A program made the translations under genes and the position numbers. Shown here one piece after another: positions 60,806-64,000 of a DNA stretch of 64,000 nt (its first letter is position 1; each line of letters starts with the position of its first letter). This stretch comes from CAZUAQ01 sp964618455 (GTDB taxonomy: Bacteria; Planctomycetota; Phycisphaerae; UBA1845; PWPN01): the NCBI GenBank assembly GCA_964618455.1, contig CAZUAQ010000033.1, positions 1-64,000 of the forward strand. The letters run 5' to 3'. The notes below the pieces were generated by a model, which made no database searches, had not been told where the DNA came from, and saw only the letters and a list, made by a program, of their open reading frames with translations.

Positions 60806-61038
60806 AAATCCTCTCCCTTCTCCCTCGGTAGTCAGAGCTACCGATTGCGAAATGAATGAACTCCTCCACTAACGACCAGAGACTTCGAAAAACGCGTAAG
60901 CATGTAAGAAATCTCAGGTCGACGTCATGATATCAGACCTTGTACTCGTTAGGCAATAGATAAAGTGACAATTCCAGGGGAAAAAGCATAAGATATTACA
61001 AAGAATGATTTTACGTGAAACAGGGTGACGAAATGGCC

Positions 61039-63780
61039 TCACGGCAGCGTCACAATCCTGTTCCATAGCCGATCGCCGCGTAATTCGCGCAGGCTCACGC
61101 GGACCTTGCGGCCGCGAAGTTCTTCGGCGTCGCTGATGACGAAGTCCTTCGTGACCGTCTGCCCCTGCTCGAAGCTGACGAACGTACGCCGGATGCGCGG
61201 CCGCTTCGGCACCACCAGCGACCCCTGGAAACTCACCGGCCCGCCGGTGCGGTTGGTCAACTGCTGCCGGATCACGATACGATCGTCCACGCGGAACACC
61301 GTCGTCTCGAGATCGATATTCTCCAGACCCAGTTCGAACCACGCCGGCGTGAGAATGTTGAACCGCTGGTCGGCATCGATGGCGAACTCCCCGAGAATGG
61401 CGGTCACCCCCGCCTCGGCATTGACCGGAAAGCGAATGTCGATCGGCTCCTCGAAGACCTCCCCTTCCGCCAGCGTGAAGGTCATCCGGTTCGGTCGGAT
61501 GTCCCAGTCCTTCGGCGCCACCAGCCGGAGCGTGCCCGTGATCGGCTCGTCATAGGTGTTCATGAATCGGATGGCATACCGTTTCACGTCGAAGCTCGCC
61601 TCCACCGTCGTGGTGTCGAGTTGGAAGTGCCTGCGAAACTCCGTCAGCCAGGTCGGCGTGTTGATGATGAACTTCGGCACCGGACCGATGCGCACCACCT
61701 GTCGGCGGCCCTGCGATTCGAGAGGACGACGCCGCCCCCAGAGGTCCACCTCTTCCGCGCGGTCACCCAGTACGAGCCGATGCTCGCGCCCTTCCGGCGG
61801 CGCGTAGGGATCCCACACGAACAATACCGCCCGCCCGTTGCGATCGAACACCAGGCATTGTGCCTTGCCCAGGATATTCGTCCGCGCGACCGGCTCCGCA
61901 CCGCCCAGCACATCCGACAGCGTGCGAAAGATGACCAGGTCCTCGCTCGGATTCACCTGCTCACGCAGCCTTCCTTTTTCCACGTCCCAGGGCGACTCGA
62001 CGAATACGCCGCGGGCCCCCAGGAACGCCGCTTCCGCCAGCCTTCGACTGAAGTCTGCCAGGCGCTCCACACGCGGATACCGCGCCTGCTCCAGCGGCTC
62101 GACGGTCAGCCACATCTGTTTCAGAGGCAGGTCGCTGAATGAACGCAGGTAGCGGTGAAAATCATCCGGAGCGATGGTTGACGGTACGGACATGGCGTGA
62201 ACCACGTCCTCCGTGATCTCCGGCTGATGGACCCACGATTCCACTGCCGCCAGGCGCGGCTTCTCCATGATCGACTTCATCTCTTCGCGCAACGTCGCCA
62301 GGACCTGCGGCACACGCTCATCCCCGATGACCCGCGCGTCCCCGTCCATCCCGAGCTGCCAGACATGCACAAGCCCGGCGAAACGCGACCACGTCCCGGC
62401 AATCAATGGTTTCCATCCGTACGGATCGTCGCTGAGAATATCCATCATCGACCGCATGCGCGCTCCGTCCGGCCGATGCGTCGTGTTCAGATCGTCGGTC
62501 AGAATCGCCACCGGGATCGACTGCGACAGCGTGATGGTCTTCAGGTGTTTGTCGAGGGCGGCCTGCGGATCGCGCTGCTTCGTGGCGGCTTTCTGGGCCT
62601 GCCAGACGGGAAGTTTCACGTATTCGAGTTGGAGCCGCCGAATGAGATCGGCCTGCCCCGCGTAGGCTTGCTGCGACGTGTCCCGCAGAATCACCCCGAA
62701 CCCCTGGCCACTCTCGGCCGGCGCGGAGATCGCTTCGTTGAGTCGAATGAAGCTCAGCTCGCGTGTCAGCAGGCGCGTCCGCCCCGCCCGAACGATCAGC
62801 TCCGCCCGGTACAGCCCCGTGTCGAGATTGGCGAAGTGATGCCTTTGAAACCCTTGGCCGTGATCGGACCGGGTGATGGTGACATTCCGCGACGCGCGAT
62901 ACCTGCCGTCCTCGGCCTCGAGATGGAGCGTGGCATTGAGATTCAGCCCGTCCGGATCGGTCACCTGTGTCTCCAGGGTGATCGGCTCATCCCCTTCGAA
63001 CATGTGGCCCGGGTGCGGACAGCGAAGCGACACGCGTGGCAACCGGTAGACCGTGATGTCGTCGTACCAGGCGACCGCTCGGATGTCCTCACGCTCGATG
63101 GCATGCAGCGGGCGGGGCGCGTCGTTCCAGACGTCCGGCTGTACCAGCCAGACCGACAGCCCCATGTACCGCGCCTCGGGATCGGTGTTCCGCAGGGCGA
63201 TGGTGATCGGCTGCCACTCGGTCACGTCACCGCCACCGCCGATCATCCGGCTGCGATGCTCCGTATCGGGCAGCACCTTCCCCTGGCGATCCATCAGGAA
63301 GGCGGTCATGTACGTTCGGGCGGCACGAAGTGACTCGGTTCGCACGTAGGCGACCACGAGGTAATCGCTGCCCGTGCGGACGGCGATGTCCATCCCCTTG
63401 TTATCGATGCGCTGGGCGTAATGGTACGCGAGCGACCCCCCGTTCAGCCGAAGCACGAAACTGGGCGGCCCCGAGATCGCGCCGACCTCCTGATCGAACG
63501 CCCCTTCCGGCGTGTTGGTCAGGTAGACGGGAAAACCGACACCCGCGTGCGGACGCCATGCCATCGGAATCGGCTCGAAGTTGCCCAGGGGTTCTTCGTT
63601 GAAGTCGAAATGCTTGACGATCCGCCGATCCGCCAGGGCCGGGCGTCCCACTTCCTCGCGTTCGATACGGCCGGCCGCGGCCTCCCGCTCAGGCGCCGGA
63701 GGCTCTACCAGCGCCACCGTCTGGGCGCGCAGGACAAGCGCGGTCATGCCGACCATCATCAGGGGGAGCCAGGATCGCAT
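61039..63780 (-). CDS. Very large exported protein of unknown function
   Basis: A 913-residue protein with a signal peptide (about residues 1-20). The first half contains a carbohydrate-binding-like beta domain (YVRTESLRAARTYMTAFLMD) and Ig-like segments. The middle (about 360-640) reads like a TIM barrel with LEYVKLPVWQAQKAA and VHVWQLGMDGDARVIGDERV. The C-terminus is several beta-sandwich segments (TYDEPITGTLRLVAPKDWDI; LTNRTGGPVSFQGSLVVP). A polysaccharide-active enzyme is plausible, but I cannot name it or point to a catalytic pair with confidence. Confidence 0.75.
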   Translation of the reverse strand: MRSWLPLMMVGMTALVLRAQTVALVEPPAPEREAAAGRIEREEVGRPALADRRIVKHFDFNEEPLGNFEPIPMAWRPHAGVGFPVYLTNTPEGAFDQEVGAISGPPSFVLRLNGGSLAYHYAQRIDNKGMDIAVRTGSDYLVVAYVRTESLRAARTYMTAFLMDRQGKVLPDTEHRSRMIGGGGDVTEWQPITIALRNTDPEARYMGLSVWLVQPDVWNDAPRPLHAIEREDIRAVAWYDDITVYRLPRVSLRCPHPGHMFEGDEPITLETQVTDPDGLNLNATLHLEAEDGRYRASRNVTITRSDHGQGFQRHHFANLDTGLYRAELIVRAGRTRLLTRELSFIRLNEAISAPAESGQGFGVILRDTSQQAYAGQADLIRRLQLEYVKLPVWQAQKAATKQRDPQAALDKHLKTITLSQSIPVAILTDDLNTTHRPDGARMRSMMDILSDDPYGWKPLIAGTWSRFAGLVHVWQLGMDGDARVIGDERVPQVLATLREEMKSIMEKPRLAAVESWVHQPEITEDVVHAMSVPSTIAPDDFHRYLRSFSDLPLKQMWLTVEPLEQARYPRVERLADFSRRLAEAAFLGARGVFVESPWDVEKGRLREQVNPSEDLVIFRTLSDVLGGAEPVARTNILGKAQCLVFDRNGRAVLFVWDPYAPPEGREHRLVLGDRAEEVDLWGRRRPLESQGRRQVVRIGPVPKFIINTPTWLTEFRRHFQLDTTTVEASFDVKRYAIRFMNTYDEPITGTLRLVAPKDWDIRPNRMTFTLAEGEVFEEPIDIRFPVNAEAGVTAILGEFAIDADQRFNILTPAWFELGLENIDLETTVFRVDDRIVIRQQLTNRTGGPVSFQGSLVVPKRPRIRRTFVSFEQGQTVTKDFVISDAEELRGRKVRVSLRELRGDRLWNRIVTLP

Positions 63781-63916
63781 CGGGGCCTTTCACCGCGCGG
63801 ACCGTTTCCGGAGATCACCGCGTGATCCCTCTCCCACCGTTATCGGCTTCTCGAAGGGCCGGAACCAGTACATCCCGTTGCAGGCCACAATCCCCACGTC
63901 TACCATATCTTTCGTA

Positions 63917-64000
63917 ATGACAGAGCTCTACGATACGAGACGGTACCTCACAAAGTTCGACACCCGCCGCATGCCGAACCTGTTCACCGACGTCCTGGTG
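63917..64000 (+). CDS. nadB: L-aspartate oxidase, 5' end only (cut by the window edge)
   Basis: The first 28 codons of a gene that runs off the window. The product begins MTELYDTRRYLTKFDTRR and continues PNLFTDVLV, which matches the start of NadB-type L-aspartate oxidases just before the FAD-binding VIGSGVAGL motif. NadB makes iminoaspartate for NAD synthesis. No good ribosome site is seen upstream of the ATG at 63917. Confidence 0.75.
   Translation, partial: MTELYDTRRYLTKFDTRRMPNLFTDVLV

Noticed and set aside
1..64000. CRISPR arrays, integrases, transposases or phage genes
   Set aside because: No regularly spaced direct repeats and no recombinase or transposase reading frames seen on either strand.

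Overview
The window is high-GC DNA from a Gram-negative bacterium, most likely a member of the Planctomycetota and plausibly of the Phycisphaerae side. The inference rests on a Planctomycetes/Verrucomicrobia-type (PVM) bacterial microcompartment locus, lipid A genes (lpxD, lpxI), two PEP-CTERM surface proteins, many large secreted proteins, a sulfatase, GH130 and DUF2961/GH172 enzymes, and a membrane protein ending in a CxxC zinc ribbon. No rRNA, tRNA, CRISPR array, transposase or phage gene was seen.

Region 1 (about 1.1-12.2 kb) is a microcompartment operon led by a DeoR-family regulator. It encodes PduL phosphotransacylase, three hexameric shell proteins (BMC-H), a divergent acetate-kinase-family enzyme, three pentameric shell proteins (BMC-P), a CoA-acylating aldehyde dehydrogenase, an RpiB-like protein of unknown role, a class II aldolase, a lipoprotein, a malate/lactate dehydrogenase, and a 404-residue TIM-barrel aldolase-like protein ending in a probable encapsulation peptide. 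By analogy with described PVM compartments, it should split deoxy-sugar phosphates (L-fuculose-1-P or L-rhamnulose-1-P) into DHAP and lactaldehyde. The lactaldehyde would then be converted to lactyl-CoA, lactyl-phosphate and lactate with ATP gain. The sugar isomerases and kinases are not in the window. A palindrome overlaps the candidate promoter before deoR, and stem-loops lie in every gene junction around the BMC-H genes.

Region 2 (12.2-29.8 kb) is mostly housekeeping: ruvX, a VOC protein, manC, pcrA, a split UxaA-family lyase, a zinc-ribbon membrane protein, a PEP-CTERM protein, mutM-polX, lpxD-lpxI-fur, an ADP-ribosylglycohydrolase, a methyltransferase and a YhcC-type radical SAM protein. 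Region 3 (30-42.3 kb) is carbohydrate and envelope related: GH130, sulfatase, DJ-1/PfpI, a 905-residue secreted glycosidase, then an ECF sigma factor followed by three tandem DUF4139 paralogues, the first carrying an anti-sigma-like membrane N-terminus. Region 4 (42.3-64 kb) holds a GmhB-like phosphatase with a membrane tail, a thin ferredoxin, ispF, cysS, ruvCAB, an orphan DNA methyltransferase, a sigma-54-type activator with altered key motifs, wecB, a family 2 glycosyltransferase, a DUF1573/thioredoxin protein, a DUF2961 protein, a serine hydrolase, a second PEP-CTERM protein, a 913-residue secreted protein and the start of nadB.

Several intergenic spaces carry long inverted repeats built from short repeated words (4.75, 13.5, 14.7, 39.6 and 39.75 kb), and one arm motif recurs at 0.14 kb. 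These look like dispersed repeat elements and are not explained by the genes.
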